Positions 37,388 to 45,161 of a DNA stretch of 61,346 nt are shown in pieces. Origin of the DNA: Holophaga sp. (GTDB taxonomy: Bacteria; Acidobacteriota; Holophagae; Holophagales; Holophagaceae); assembly GCA_016715205.1 (NCBI GenBank), contig JADKBC010000014.1:1-61346 (forward strand), read 5' to 3'. The notes under the pieces are model-generated. The model made no database searches. It was not told the DNA's origin and worked only from the letters and a program-made list of their open reading frames with translations. The position numbers and the translations under genes are program-made. The first letter of the stretch is position 1. Each line of letters starts with the position of its first letter.

Positions 37388-38482
37388 GTGTTTGCCTCCC
37401 TGGATTCCCCCGCCTCCCTGCTGAAGGTCTTGGTGAACGCCCATTTTCTGTTGGGCGGGTTGGTGTTCGGTGCCCTTGGGGCTGCCCTGATGCGGACCTC
37501 CAGGGTGGGCTGGAAGGGGAGGGTGGGCTGGCTGGTGGCGGCGAAATACCTTTCCTCGACGCTGCTGCTTTTTCCGCTCTCGATTGTTTTTGTGCGGATT
37601 CTCCCCGCGTGGCTGGGGCTGGATCCTGTGGGACGCTTGCCCTGGCTGGCGGTTGGCTTCGCCCTCTTGGCCCTGGTACTTTCCGCCCTTGTCGAATGGC
37701 CCTTTTTTTACCGTATTCGGGGCGACAGGTGGGGTTCCCTGGGATGTTCGATTCGGGCCAATTCCCTCACAATGGTGCTGCTGCTGGCGGTCTATCTGCC
37801 CTTCTGTGAACTCGGCATCTGGGGCCTGCCCAACTCGTCGGTCATCGTTTCCGGATTCAAGGTCTTCTACCTTCGGGAGGGTGGCCTTTTCCTGGGGCAA
37901 TCCAAGGGCAGCGAACACTGTCTGGTCTCGGGTTTGCGCTTCAGCACTGAGGCCCGCTTGTTTACGCGCCGAGGCAGGGATGGCTGGGATCTTTGGCTGC
38001 AGGATGCCCAGGCCGCGCCCCAATGCCTGCTAACCGCCGTTGCGCCCGAAAGCATGGTGATTCCTCAACAGGTGGCCCGCCATACCCAAACTAAAAAAAC
38101 GGTCCAGACCGGGGAACCCACCCTGGCGCAGACCTACGGAAAACCTGCGGAAGGGGTGCCAGAAACCGAATCTGCCTGGTCCCTGCGCGTGGGGCAGTGG
38201 CCCTGGGAGGGCCTGCAGGTCAGTTCCCGGGATGTAAAAGGGTCGTACAGCGTGGCGCTGGATACGCCTTTGCTCTCCTGGAACGCTCGGTGTGCAACCC
38301 GGTTGCCCGGTGAACAGGTGCTGTTCCAGATGGGGCCGTACCTCTGGGTGTTGGACCTAGAGGCACGGCAGCTAGAGGTTTGGGCCAAGGGGCAAGGGGC
38401 GGTGGTGATATGGCCAGATGGAGTCAACGCCACCATCCTGCGGGAAAACCTTGTTACCGCAACACCAACCGAACGTCGGTGA
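37388..38482 (+). CDS. Uncharacterised membrane protein with extracytoplasmic C-terminal half
   Basis: 364 residues; no family recognised. Four hydrophobic segments in the first ~165 residues (about 12-34, 47-70, 85-110, 128-150). The ~200-residue C-terminal part is rich in Trp and Gly. The gene starts 85 bases from the divergent M13 copy 2 and its 3' end overlaps the convergent lipoprotein gene by 29 bases. Function unknown. Confidence 0.65.
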   Translation: MFASLDSPASLLKVLVNAHFLLGGLVFGALGAALMRTSRVGWKGRVGWLVAAKYLSSTLLLFPLSIVFVRILPAWLGLDPVGRLPWLAVGFALLALVLSALVEWPFFYRIRGDRWGSLGCSIRANSLTMVLLLAVYLPFCELGIWGLPNSSVIVSGFKVFYLREGGLFLGQSKGSEHCLVSGLRFSTEARLFTRRGRDGWDLWLQDAQAAPQCLLTAVAPESMVIPQQVARHTQTKKTVQTGEPTLAQTYGKPAEGVPETESAWSLRVGQWPWEGLQVSSRDVKGSYSVALDTPLLSWNARCATRLPGEQVLFQMGPYLWVLDLEARQLEVWAKGQGAVVIWPDGVNATILRENLVTATPTERR

Positions 38483-40157
38483 TGTTGTTGCTCAAGGTGG
38501 TAACCGTGTTGGTGGTGCTATCTGCTGAGCCCGCATGGCCATGGTAATACCGCAGGGCATTGTCATCGCTCATGCTTACCCCATGAAGGTTGCCCGGGGC
38601 CGAGGAAAGCTGAATAACCAGATCCTTGTTCGCGTCATAGGTGAAGGGGGTGGTCAGGGGAATCTCCAGCCAATCGCCCCATTTCAACCCGGCGGGCAAG
38701 GTGAAGGTGCCACGAAAAACCTCGGTTCCTCCGCCTGTCATGTTGGCAGAGAACGTTGAACCCAATTCGGGGCTGGAGGCATGGCCGAGCACCACCGAAA
38801 AATTTTCGTAGGTTGAAAGGGAAGTGTTGGCGTGCAGGCGGCAGGCGATCTTGGTGATGACACCGCTGGAACCGAGTTCCGCGGCGCGGTACAAATGCTG
38901 GCTTTTGGTGCTGAAGGCATTGGTAAAGGGCATGGATACCGTGCCTGAACCAGAGGTAATCACATCCACATTTCCGCCCCCGAAACGCAATTTGACCCCG
39001 TATTTCACCCTGTCAACCACGGTACCCACCAGGCTGCCGGAACTTCCTAGAACGCGGGTCACGCCTGCGGTACCAACACTGCGTCGCAGCCCCAGGGAGC
39101 CCGTGGCAGTGCTGACATCAAGCTCGATCACCAGATTGTCGGTGCCGTTATACATGAAGGCTGTGCCCGTCCACGGTATCCAGACATAGTCGTCCGCGGG
39201 AATGCCCGCTGGCACCGTAAAACTGACATGGTCTGCAACCATCACCGGAGTGCCGGAATTGAAATTGCTGGCAAAGGTTGTGTCCAACGTAGAAAGACTC
39301 GAATGGCCAACTTTCATGGTCACCGTAAAGGACTCTGCCGTTGTTTCCTGTCCCACGCGGATACCAATCCCACGGATGGGACCCGAGCCATCCATTTCAT
39401 CGGCTCGGTACAGCATCTGCATTTTGTTGTTGCCGGTGGTGTTAAAGGGAGCCGTGTTGACCATATCGCTGGTGAGGAAAGGTACGTGATCGCCCCCAGC
39501 GAAGTGAAGCTTGGTCAACTGCAGAAAATCCAGGGTGGTCCCGGTGGGGTCATTAACGTAGGTGAATACGACAGATTGGTATCCTCGGGCTTGATCGCAG
39601 GCATCCAACACCCGCCCTGTGCAGGCGCCCTGGACTTCAAATTCGGCAATCAGGTTGTCCACGCCGTTGTAATAGAAGGGGGTCGCAAACGCGATCTTCT
39701 GCCACGAGCCTGCGGCACCCGCGGGAAAGGTGAAGCTGGCAGTGGGGCGAACAGTCACTTGGGCACCCTGGCCAGTGCCGAGGTTGTTCGCAAAGGTGGC
39801 ACCCAGATTCTCAAGATTGCTGTGGCTGACCTTGATGGAAAGGTTGGGAACCGTTACAGCACTCGCCATGGCTCCCTGGTACTGAAATGAAATTCCGGTG
39901 AGATAGCCAGAGCTGCCAATTTCATTAGCCAAGTAAAGGTTTTGCCAATGGGAATAGGTTTGGGGGGGCAAGGGCGGGGACATCACGTCCATCAATCCAG
40001 TGATGTTCTCGACCACCCCAGGAATGACCTTGCCGAAGGTGCCGGCGGGCGTTGGGGGTTCGGGCGCAATCACAGCCTTGTTTCCGCTACCTCCGCAACC
40101 GGACAAGATCGCGATGAGACATGGACCAAGCACCGCTTTCATGGTGAATCCACGCAT
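38454..40157 (-). CDS. Lipoprotein with a triplicated beta-rich domain
   Basis: 567 residues from the ATG at 40157, with GGAGG 8 bases upstream. The lipobox is LSGC near residue 20, so it is predicted to be lipid-anchored, in the outer membrane or on the surface. Three homologous domains of roughly 150 residues follow (opening NLYLANEIGSSGYLTGI, QMLYRADEMDGSGPIRGI and QHLYRAAELGSSGVITKI). Each ends in a similar tail (PFYYNGVDNLIAEFEV, AFMYNGTDNLVIELDV, PFTYDANKDLVIQLS). The repeats look like carbohydrate- or surface-binding beta sandwiches, but no named family was recognised. An AT-rich region upstream probably holds its promoter. Confidence 0.75.
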   Translation of the reverse strand: MRGFTMKAVLGPCLIAILSGCGGSGNKAVIAPEPPTPAGTFGKVIPGVVENITGLMDVMSPPLPPQTYSHWQNLYLANEIGSSGYLTGISFQYQGAMASAVTVPNLSIKVSHSNLENLGATFANNLGTGQGAQVTVRPTASFTFPAGAAGSWQKIAFATPFYYNGVDNLIAEFEVQGACTGRVLDACDQARGYQSVVFTYVNDPTGTTLDFLQLTKLHFAGGDHVPFLTSDMVNTAPFNTTGNNKMQMLYRADEMDGSGPIRGIGIRVGQETTAESFTVTMKVGHSSLSTLDTTFASNFNSGTPVMVADHVSFTVPAGIPADDYVWIPWTGTAFMYNGTDNLVIELDVSTATGSLGLRRSVGTAGVTRVLGSSGSLVGTVVDRVKYGVKLRFGGGNVDVITSGSGTVSMPFTNAFSTKSQHLYRAAELGSSGVITKIACRLHANTSLSTYENFSVVLGHASSPELGSTFSANMTGGGTEVFRGTFTLPAGLKWGDWLEIPLTTPFTYDANKDLVIQLSSAPGNLHGVSMSDDNALRYYHGHAGSADSTTNTVTTLSNNITDVRLVLR

Positions 40158-40431
40158 GGTTTGGGCCTCCATTGGTTGAAGTGGGGCGTTAAAAAGGGAG
40201 TGTCGGCACGCCATTGGCATGTCCCTGGATCGAACGCCTTCCTGGGGTTTGTGTGTTGGTGTATTTTACGATATCAAAAAAAACGATTGAAAACAAAAGA
40301 TCAAAATCAGTAAAAAAAGGCATTGACTCAATATTGATATCGAAATGTTCATTTTAGGGAAGATGGCGCAAGGATCTGAGCCAAAGTTGGGCTTGTCGCA
40401 CACCAAATGGGCACTGTGCGTCAGATTCCTC
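40158..40431. promoter_or_regulatory. AT-rich intergenic region with inverted GATATCAA-type elements
   Basis: The stretch 40256-40360 is far more AT-rich than the surrounding sequence. It includes A/T runs and GATATCAA / TTGATATC half-sites about 60 bases apart. It lies upstream of the triplicated-domain lipoprotein and downstream of the AsmA-like gene. It is most likely a promoter with an operator; exact -35/-10 boxes could not be placed with confidence. Confidence 0.4.
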
Positions 40432-42117
40432 TTAGCCCTTTTGAGGAGGCGGCTCAGGGGGTTTGGACTGTTGGGCTTCCGGGCGTTTGATCTTTTCCAA
40501 AAACCCCGGAAGAATCCCCCGCATGAGGCCATTTCCAAGGAGCTTCCGAATGGCTTCCCATTCGCCGGCTTTGGGATCCCCGGTGGCACCCGATATCCGG
40601 ATCACCGTCGCCACATCCTTGGTGGTGTGGTTCTTGAACAGATTGGCGAGGAATTGCAGCACGTGCATTTCAACGCGTTTCCCGAAGCGCTTTCCTTTGT
40701 CCTTCTCGCGATCGTAGATCTTCAGGTTCTTGATGAGAGGCTTCAGGTAGCCTTCCACTCTTCCCTTTTTTATGGTGAGTTCGGTGAACAGAGAGAACTG
40801 GCCGTCAGCTACATCCACACCGGCATAGGACCGGAGAAAACCGTTCAGTGAGGTCAGCTTGGCGTCATCCATTTTGAGGTGAATATCGAGATCCACAGGG
40901 CTGGCTGTGGATCTGAATCCACCGGATGCCGCGGCACTGCCACTGCCCATGAAGGCACCCTGCACCCGATAGTTGGACCGTCCTTCCGATGCTTGGTTGC
41001 TCAGGTTTTCCAAATCCAAGTTCACCTTGGAAAGGAACAAACGGTAGGGAGGTTTGGAAACCCTGTTTTCAAATCCGATTTGGCTATTGGTCAAGCGGAG
41101 GGTGTCCACTTTTAGGAGGAGTCGCGGTGCATTGCGCAGACGCTTGGCCAGCTTCAGTACTTGCTTGCCGTGTTCTTTCTCGATGCCCTTGGTGGCTTTG
41201 CTGGTGACGTAATCAACCTTGAGATTTTCGAACAGAACCTCCTTGAAATGGGCCGTCTGAGTCTCAGGCGTGTATTCCAAGGTGCCCTTCACCGACAGGT
41301 CTCCGCCGGTGGTTTTCAATTGATAGTCCTGGGCAAGGGGGTCCAGTCGATCCAGGGGGACTTGGTCCAGCCGAAGCTCTCCCCGGGCGGCGGCATGGGG
41401 TTTTCGAAGGAAGTCGGCCTCGCCCTTGAACCAGATCTTGCCGGTGTCGAACAGAACACCTTCCAGCATCACGGGTGAGGGGTAGGTATCTTTAGCGGCC
41501 GCGATGTTGCGCACGTTCTTGGCAACCATGAAGACCTTGGTGAGCTGGATGGGTTTGCGGGTGGTGTCCTCGGAAAGATAAAGGAGAGACCCTTCTTGCA
41601 CCTTCACCTGATCCAGTTTGATGGGATAGATGGATTCGACTGCACTCTGCCACCCACGATCCTTCAGGCTCACTTGGCTGTGGGCTGCCTCTGAAATCTG
41701 GGCCAGGTTGATGTGCAGGGCGGGGCGCTCAATGGTCAGGTTCCCAGCCATCCTGAAGTGAATCAGCTCTGCCCAGAGCAGAGAAAATTTCAAGGCCTGG
41801 AAATCGGCAACGGGCGGGTCTGGATGGGTGTTCTGCGCAAGCACCACGTTGTCCAATTCCAGGGCCAGCCTCCAAATATGGGGCCGAGCCTGGCCAATGC
41901 GCACGGTATAACCGTTCAGCTTGGAGTTCGCGACACGTTCGGCCCAGGCGCGCAGAGGCCCCGCAATCAGGGCATCCGTAAAGGCTATCGCAAGGGCCAA
42001 GAACAGCATCAGAACAGATGCGGTCGCTTTGCCGTGATGGGCTTGGCAAAGCTTCTGGAACCGCTGCCAACCTCTGGCGAAGAGGCTGGTCACTGGGGCT
42101 TGCCGGCTTGCACGCAT
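40432..42117 (-). CDS. AsmA-like / DUF748-type protein in MCE operon
   Basis: 561 residues. One N-terminal membrane helix about 32-54, then a long beta-rich, mostly polar region. DUF748/AsmA-like signatures: VRIGQARPHIWRLALELDNVVL, FHFRMAGNLTIERPALHINL-type strands, LDQVKVQEGSLLYLSE, and LDRLDPLAQDYQLKTTGGDLSVKGTLEY. AsmA-like proteins are periplasm-spanning bridges that carry lipids between membranes. The ATG follows the stop of the MCE gene directly (TAG-ATG), so it is translated with it. The C-terminal tail is Pro-rich (KPPEPPPQKG). The assignment rests on pattern and context. Confidence 0.65.
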   Translation of the reverse strand: MRASRQAPVTSLFARGWQRFQKLCQAHHGKATASVLMLFLALAIAFTDALIAGPLRAWAERVANSKLNGYTVRIGQARPHIWRLALELDNVVLAQNTHPDPPVADFQALKFSLLWAELIHFRMAGNLTIERPALHINLAQISEAAHSQVSLKDRGWQSAVESIYPIKLDQVKVQEGSLLYLSEDTTRKPIQLTKVFMVAKNVRNIAAAKDTYPSPVMLEGVLFDTGKIWFKGEADFLRKPHAAARGELRLDQVPLDRLDPLAQDYQLKTTGGDLSVKGTLEYTPETQTAHFKEVLFENLKVDYVTSKATKGIEKEHGKQVLKLAKRLRNAPRLLLKVDTLRLTNSQIGFENRVSKPPYRLFLSKVNLDLENLSNQASEGRSNYRVQGAFMGSGSAAASGGFRSTASPVDLDIHLKMDDAKLTSLNGFLRSYAGVDVADGQFSLFTELTIKKGRVEGYLKPLIKNLKIYDREKDKGKRFGKRVEMHVLQFLANLFKNHTTKDVATVIRISGATGDPKAGEWEAIRKLLGNGLMRGILPGFLEKIKRPEAQQSKPPEPPPQKG

Positions 42118-43254
42118 CTACTTGTCGAGACTGGTGGGCATGGTTTTGGTCGGCACCACGGCAGGCGCAAAGACAGAGATCTCCACCCAGTGTTCCTTGC
42201 CAGGCTCGATGGCCAAGTCTTCGCCCATTCCTTTCGTCTTCAACTTGGTGTCGTCGAGTTCGAATTTTTCCGCCAAGTGGTTGCGCACCACCATCGCCTG
42301 CGCCTGGGTGAGGGTCAGGTTGCTTTCGCGGTCACCCACTTGGCTGCAGAAGGCCTGGACCACCGCGAGGCTGAAGGGATTGACTTCAAGGAAGGCGCCT
42401 ACCTCTTTGAGTTTTCTCTTGCTGCTCAGCTTGCTTGTGGTGGATTTGGTGAACAAGTCCTGAGCAAGGAACACGAACGTCTTGATGGGCGCAGCCTCAG
42501 GCATTTTTTCGATTTCCCATTCTGTCAATTCCGAGGCGTCCAGGTAGCCACGATCCTTGAAATACCCACGGAAGAAGAAACTTCGTTTCAGGGCCTGCAT
42601 GTTTTCCTGGAAGGCCGTTACGCCAACCTTGGCCTGAACCAAGGTTGCATGCGTCTCGCCGGAAATGGCGCTGAACTCGTTATAGAGCTTTCGATCATTC
42701 AGCAAGGCACCAATGGTCCCATCGCCTCGATTGATGCGGGCGGTCATCACCCCGACGTGTTCCGCAGTGGTGTCAAAGTGCTTGATGGCGCTATGGGTGG
42801 TTTCCAGGATCTCGTTGGATTTCTTGAGCATGTCGGAAACGTCCAGCGGCGGTGCGCTGTCAATGGTGTCCCAGTCCTTGACGCCGGGGGCGGCTGGGCT
42901 GCCGAAGGAAATGGCGAGAAACTTGTTGCCAAGCAAGCCTTCCGTCTCGATGGCCGCGATGGAGTCTTTCTTGATGAGGCTGGAGGTCGAGTTATCGATC
43001 GACACCGACACAACGACTTTGCCGCCGGGTTGAGACGGTAATCGAATCTCATCGACGATCCCTTTGCGTACGCCTCCAATACGGACTTCAGCTCCACTGG
43101 TGAGTCCCGATACCGTGGAGAATTCGGTTTGAAGGCGATAGGTCTTAGAAAACAGCCGCTGCTGATTACCAATGATGAAAATACCCACAAAAAGAATGGC
43201 CAGCGATGTGAGTATGAACATTCCTAAAAGTGCTATTTTTGTCATGGTATTCAC
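42118..43254 (-). CDS. mlaD: MCE (MlaD-like) lipid-transport protein fused to a C-terminal OmpA-like domain
   Basis: 378 residues from a GTG that overlaps the mlaF stop (GTGA); an ATG three codons in is the alternative. A membrane helix at about 8-28 anchors the protein. The MCE domain at about 38-118 has TVSGLTSGAEVRIGGVRKG and GLLGNKFLAIS. A GDGTIGALLNDRKLYNE motif at 178-193 is typical of MCE proteins, followed by a helical stretch to about 255. Residues about 256-362 look OmpA-like (LFTKSTTSKLSSKRKLKEV, LTLTQAQAMVVRNHL, LKTKGMGED). The usual peptidoglycan-binding Asp and Arg positions are replaced (CSQ for HTD, Gln for Arg), so wall binding is uncertain. Confidence 0.8.
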   Translation of the reverse strand: MNTMTKIALLGMFILTSLAILFVGIFIIGNQQRLFSKTYRLQTEFSTVSGLTSGAEVRIGGVRKGIVDEIRLPSQPGGKVVVSVSIDNSTSSLIKKDSIAAIETEGLLGNKFLAISFGSPAAPGVKDWDTIDSAPPLDVSDMLKKSNEILETTHSAIKHFDTTAEHVGVMTARINRGDGTIGALLNDRKLYNEFSAISGETHATLVQAKVGVTAFQENMQALKRSFFFRGYFKDRGYLDASELTEWEIEKMPEAAPIKTFVFLAQDLFTKSTTSKLSSKRKLKEVGAFLEVNPFSLAVVQAFCSQVGDRESNLTLTQAQAMVVRNHLAEKFELDDTKLKTKGMGEDLAIEPGKEHWVEISVFAPAVVPTKTMPTSLDK

Positions 43255-44000
43255 CCATTTTTAATAAATAATGAAACAAATTTGTTATCGCTATTTTTCA
43301 TGTCTGAAAAATTACCATCAAACACGATGCTTCCCTGGTCGAGCATGGCCACATGATTTGAAATACGCTGCGCACTATGCATTTCGTGGGTCACGACGAT
43401 GGAGGACATGGCGTGCTCCTGCTGCAGCTTGAGGATCAGCTCGTTGATTTCTTCCGATGTGATTGGATCCAGCCCCGCGGTCGGCTCGTCGTATAGCATG
43501 ATTTTGGGTTTCAGTACCAAGGCCCGGGCCAACCCGACGCGCCTTTTCATACCACCGGATAGTTCAGTTGGCATCATGAGCGCCGAATCCTGCATTCCCA
43601 CCCGGGTCAGGATTTCCATGGCTTGTTCCCGGCGCTGCCCCACGGTCAATGCCGTGTGGTATTTGAGCGGGAATTCCACGTTTTCCGCCACCGTTAACGA
43701 ATCGTATAGGGCCGCATTCTGGAATACGAAACCTACCTTTTTGCGCACTTCGTTCAAAGGCTTTTCAGCAAGCTGGGTGATTTCTTGGCCTAACATTTGA
43801 ATGGACCCAGAATCTGGTTGTTGCAAGCCAATCAGAAGCTTGAGCAGCACACTCTTGCCTGTACCGCTGCGGCAAAGCACAACTAATGTTTCACCAACAT
43901 TAACATTCAAATTTACATCATTAATAACTTTTAGGCTACCGAAGGCCTTGAATAGGCTCTCGACCCGGATGACCGCGTTACCCTGGGCAGGTGGTGTCAT
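43251..44000 (-). CDS. mlaF: MlaF-type ABC transporter ATP-binding protein
   Basis: 249 residues from the ATG at 44000, which overlaps the MlaE stop (ATGA). A longer open frame to 44732 is an antisense-type artefact. Q-loop, ABC signature (ELSGGMKRRVGLARAL), Walker B (KIMLYDEPTAGLDP) and switch His (VTHEMHSAQRI) are all present. The Walker A reads CRSGTGKSV instead of the expected GRSGTGKS: the first Gly is Cys, from a TGC codon around 43869. It powers lipid movement through MlaE and the MCE protein at the inner membrane. Confidence 0.9.
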   Translation of the reverse strand: MTPPAQGNAVIRVESLFKAFGSLKVINDVNLNVNVGETLVVLCRSGTGKSVLLKLLIGLQQPDSGSIQMLGQEITQLAEKPLNEVRKKVGFVFQNAALYDSLTVAENVEFPLKYHTALTVGQRREQAMEILTRVGMQDSALMMPTELSGGMKRRVGLARALVLKPKIMLYDEPTAGLDPITSEEINELILKLQQEHAMSSIVVTHEMHSAQRISNHVAMLDQGSIVFDGNFSDMKNSDNKFVSLFIKNG

Positions 44001-44788
44001 GGCCGGAACACGATCTGAATCAAGCGAACGAGCCCGACGTCCGCGACGATGACGAATAGCGAGGCAAGTACCACGGCGCTGGTGGCGGCGCGGGCCACGC
44101 CTTCCGTGCCTCCCGTGGAGCGGGTGCCCTGAAAACACCCAAGCAGGCCGATGATGAATCCGAAAATGGCCGTGCGAAAGGTGGTGGGAAGCAGATCCTG
44201 GAAGGTGAGTTGCTTGAAGCCGTCCTGGATGAAACGGACCAGGGACACATGTTCGACCAGGGTGTTCGCCAGCCAGCCCACCAGGATGCCGGAAAGGTCG
44301 GCGACGATAGTCAACAGAGGCAGCATGAGGATGCACGCCAGAATGCGGGTCACGACGAGCAGCCTGAAGGCATTGATGCCCGAGGCCTCGATTGCATCGA
44401 TCTGCTCCGTCACCTTCATGGAGGCCAGTTGAGCTCCAATGCCCGCGCCAACCCGGCCGCAAACGATCAGGGCGGTGATGATCGGGCCGCTCTCCTTGAT
44501 GATCGTCATCACGATCACCACGGGAAGCAGGCCTTTCGCGCCAAATCGCACCAGGCTTTCCCGGGTGTGAAGGCTGAGAACCACGCCTGTTGAGGCGCTT
44601 GCCAACACCACCAGGGGCAGCGACCGCGTGCCGATCTCGTGCATCTGCTGGAGCAACGCTTGGAAATGAAAGGGGCGCGAAAAGGTCGACCTTACAAATT
44701 TGCCGACGAAGCACCCCAGTTCGCCAAACCATTCCAGAAAGGAAGGAATGGATCCCAGACCTCCAAATCCCTGTTGGGGTGTCTTCAT
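43997..44788 (-). CDS. mlaE: MlaE-type ABC transporter permease
   Basis: 263 residues from the ATG at 44788 (MKTPQQGF); the frame is open to 44911 but the extension has no family similarity. Five to six membrane segments. Diagnostic MlaE stretches: LPLVVLASASTGVVLSLHTRESL, SGPIITALIVCGRVGAGIGAQLASMKVTEQIDAIEA, and GCFQGTRSTGGTEGVARAAT. It is the first gene of the mlaE-mlaF-MCE-AsmA-like operon, with overlaps throughout. Confidence 0.93.
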   Translation of the reverse strand: MKTPQQGFGGLGSIPSFLEWFGELGCFVGKFVRSTFSRPFHFQALLQQMHEIGTRSLPLVVLASASTGVVLSLHTRESLVRFGAKGLLPVVIVMTIIKESGPIITALIVCGRVGAGIGAQLASMKVTEQIDAIEASGINAFRLLVVTRILACILMLPLLTIVADLSGILVGWLANTLVEHVSLVRFIQDGFKQLTFQDLLPTTFRTAIFGFIIGLLGCFQGTRSTGGTEGVARAATSAVVLASLFVIVADVGLVRLIQIVFRP

Positions 44789-45161
44789 GGCGATGGGCTC
44801 ATGGGGTAAGTCCGGTGCACAGGAAATTGGTTCGAAGAACGAACAGCTCCACCCAGACGGGTGGAGTGCGGTGAATGGTGACCAGTGCTGCTTGTGCATC
44901 TTGTGTGCCACAAGCTAAACGAAAGGAAACAAACGGCCTGAAGGATTGCCTTGGTCATGGTTGGACCGTTGATTCGATCAATCTGAATGGGTGCTCTGCT
45001 CAAATCGAAAGGGACGCTGATGGCCTGCCTGGAGGGCGCCGGGCTTTGTCAGGGATTGCGGGAGTCTGATACCCTCAGCTGAGGTTTTTCGCCTATTCCG
45101 TCGCGTTTTTTTCTTTGCAGGGCCCCGAACCATTGGGAGTTTCAACCATTCAAGCCGAGGT
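44789..45161. other. Noncoding gap upstream of divergent operons
   Basis: 373 bases between mlaE (minus) and the REC-GGDEF-EAL gene (plus). It must hold both promoters. No RNA gene, repeat or convincing small ORF was seen. A T-rich stretch at about 45100-45118 precedes the signalling gene. Confidence 0.5.

Noticed and set aside
43251..44732. 493-residue extension of the MlaF frame
   Set aside because: The N-terminal ~240 residues are an antisense-like Arg/Gly-rich translation overlapping mlaE; the ATG at 44000 overlapping the MlaE stop is the real start.
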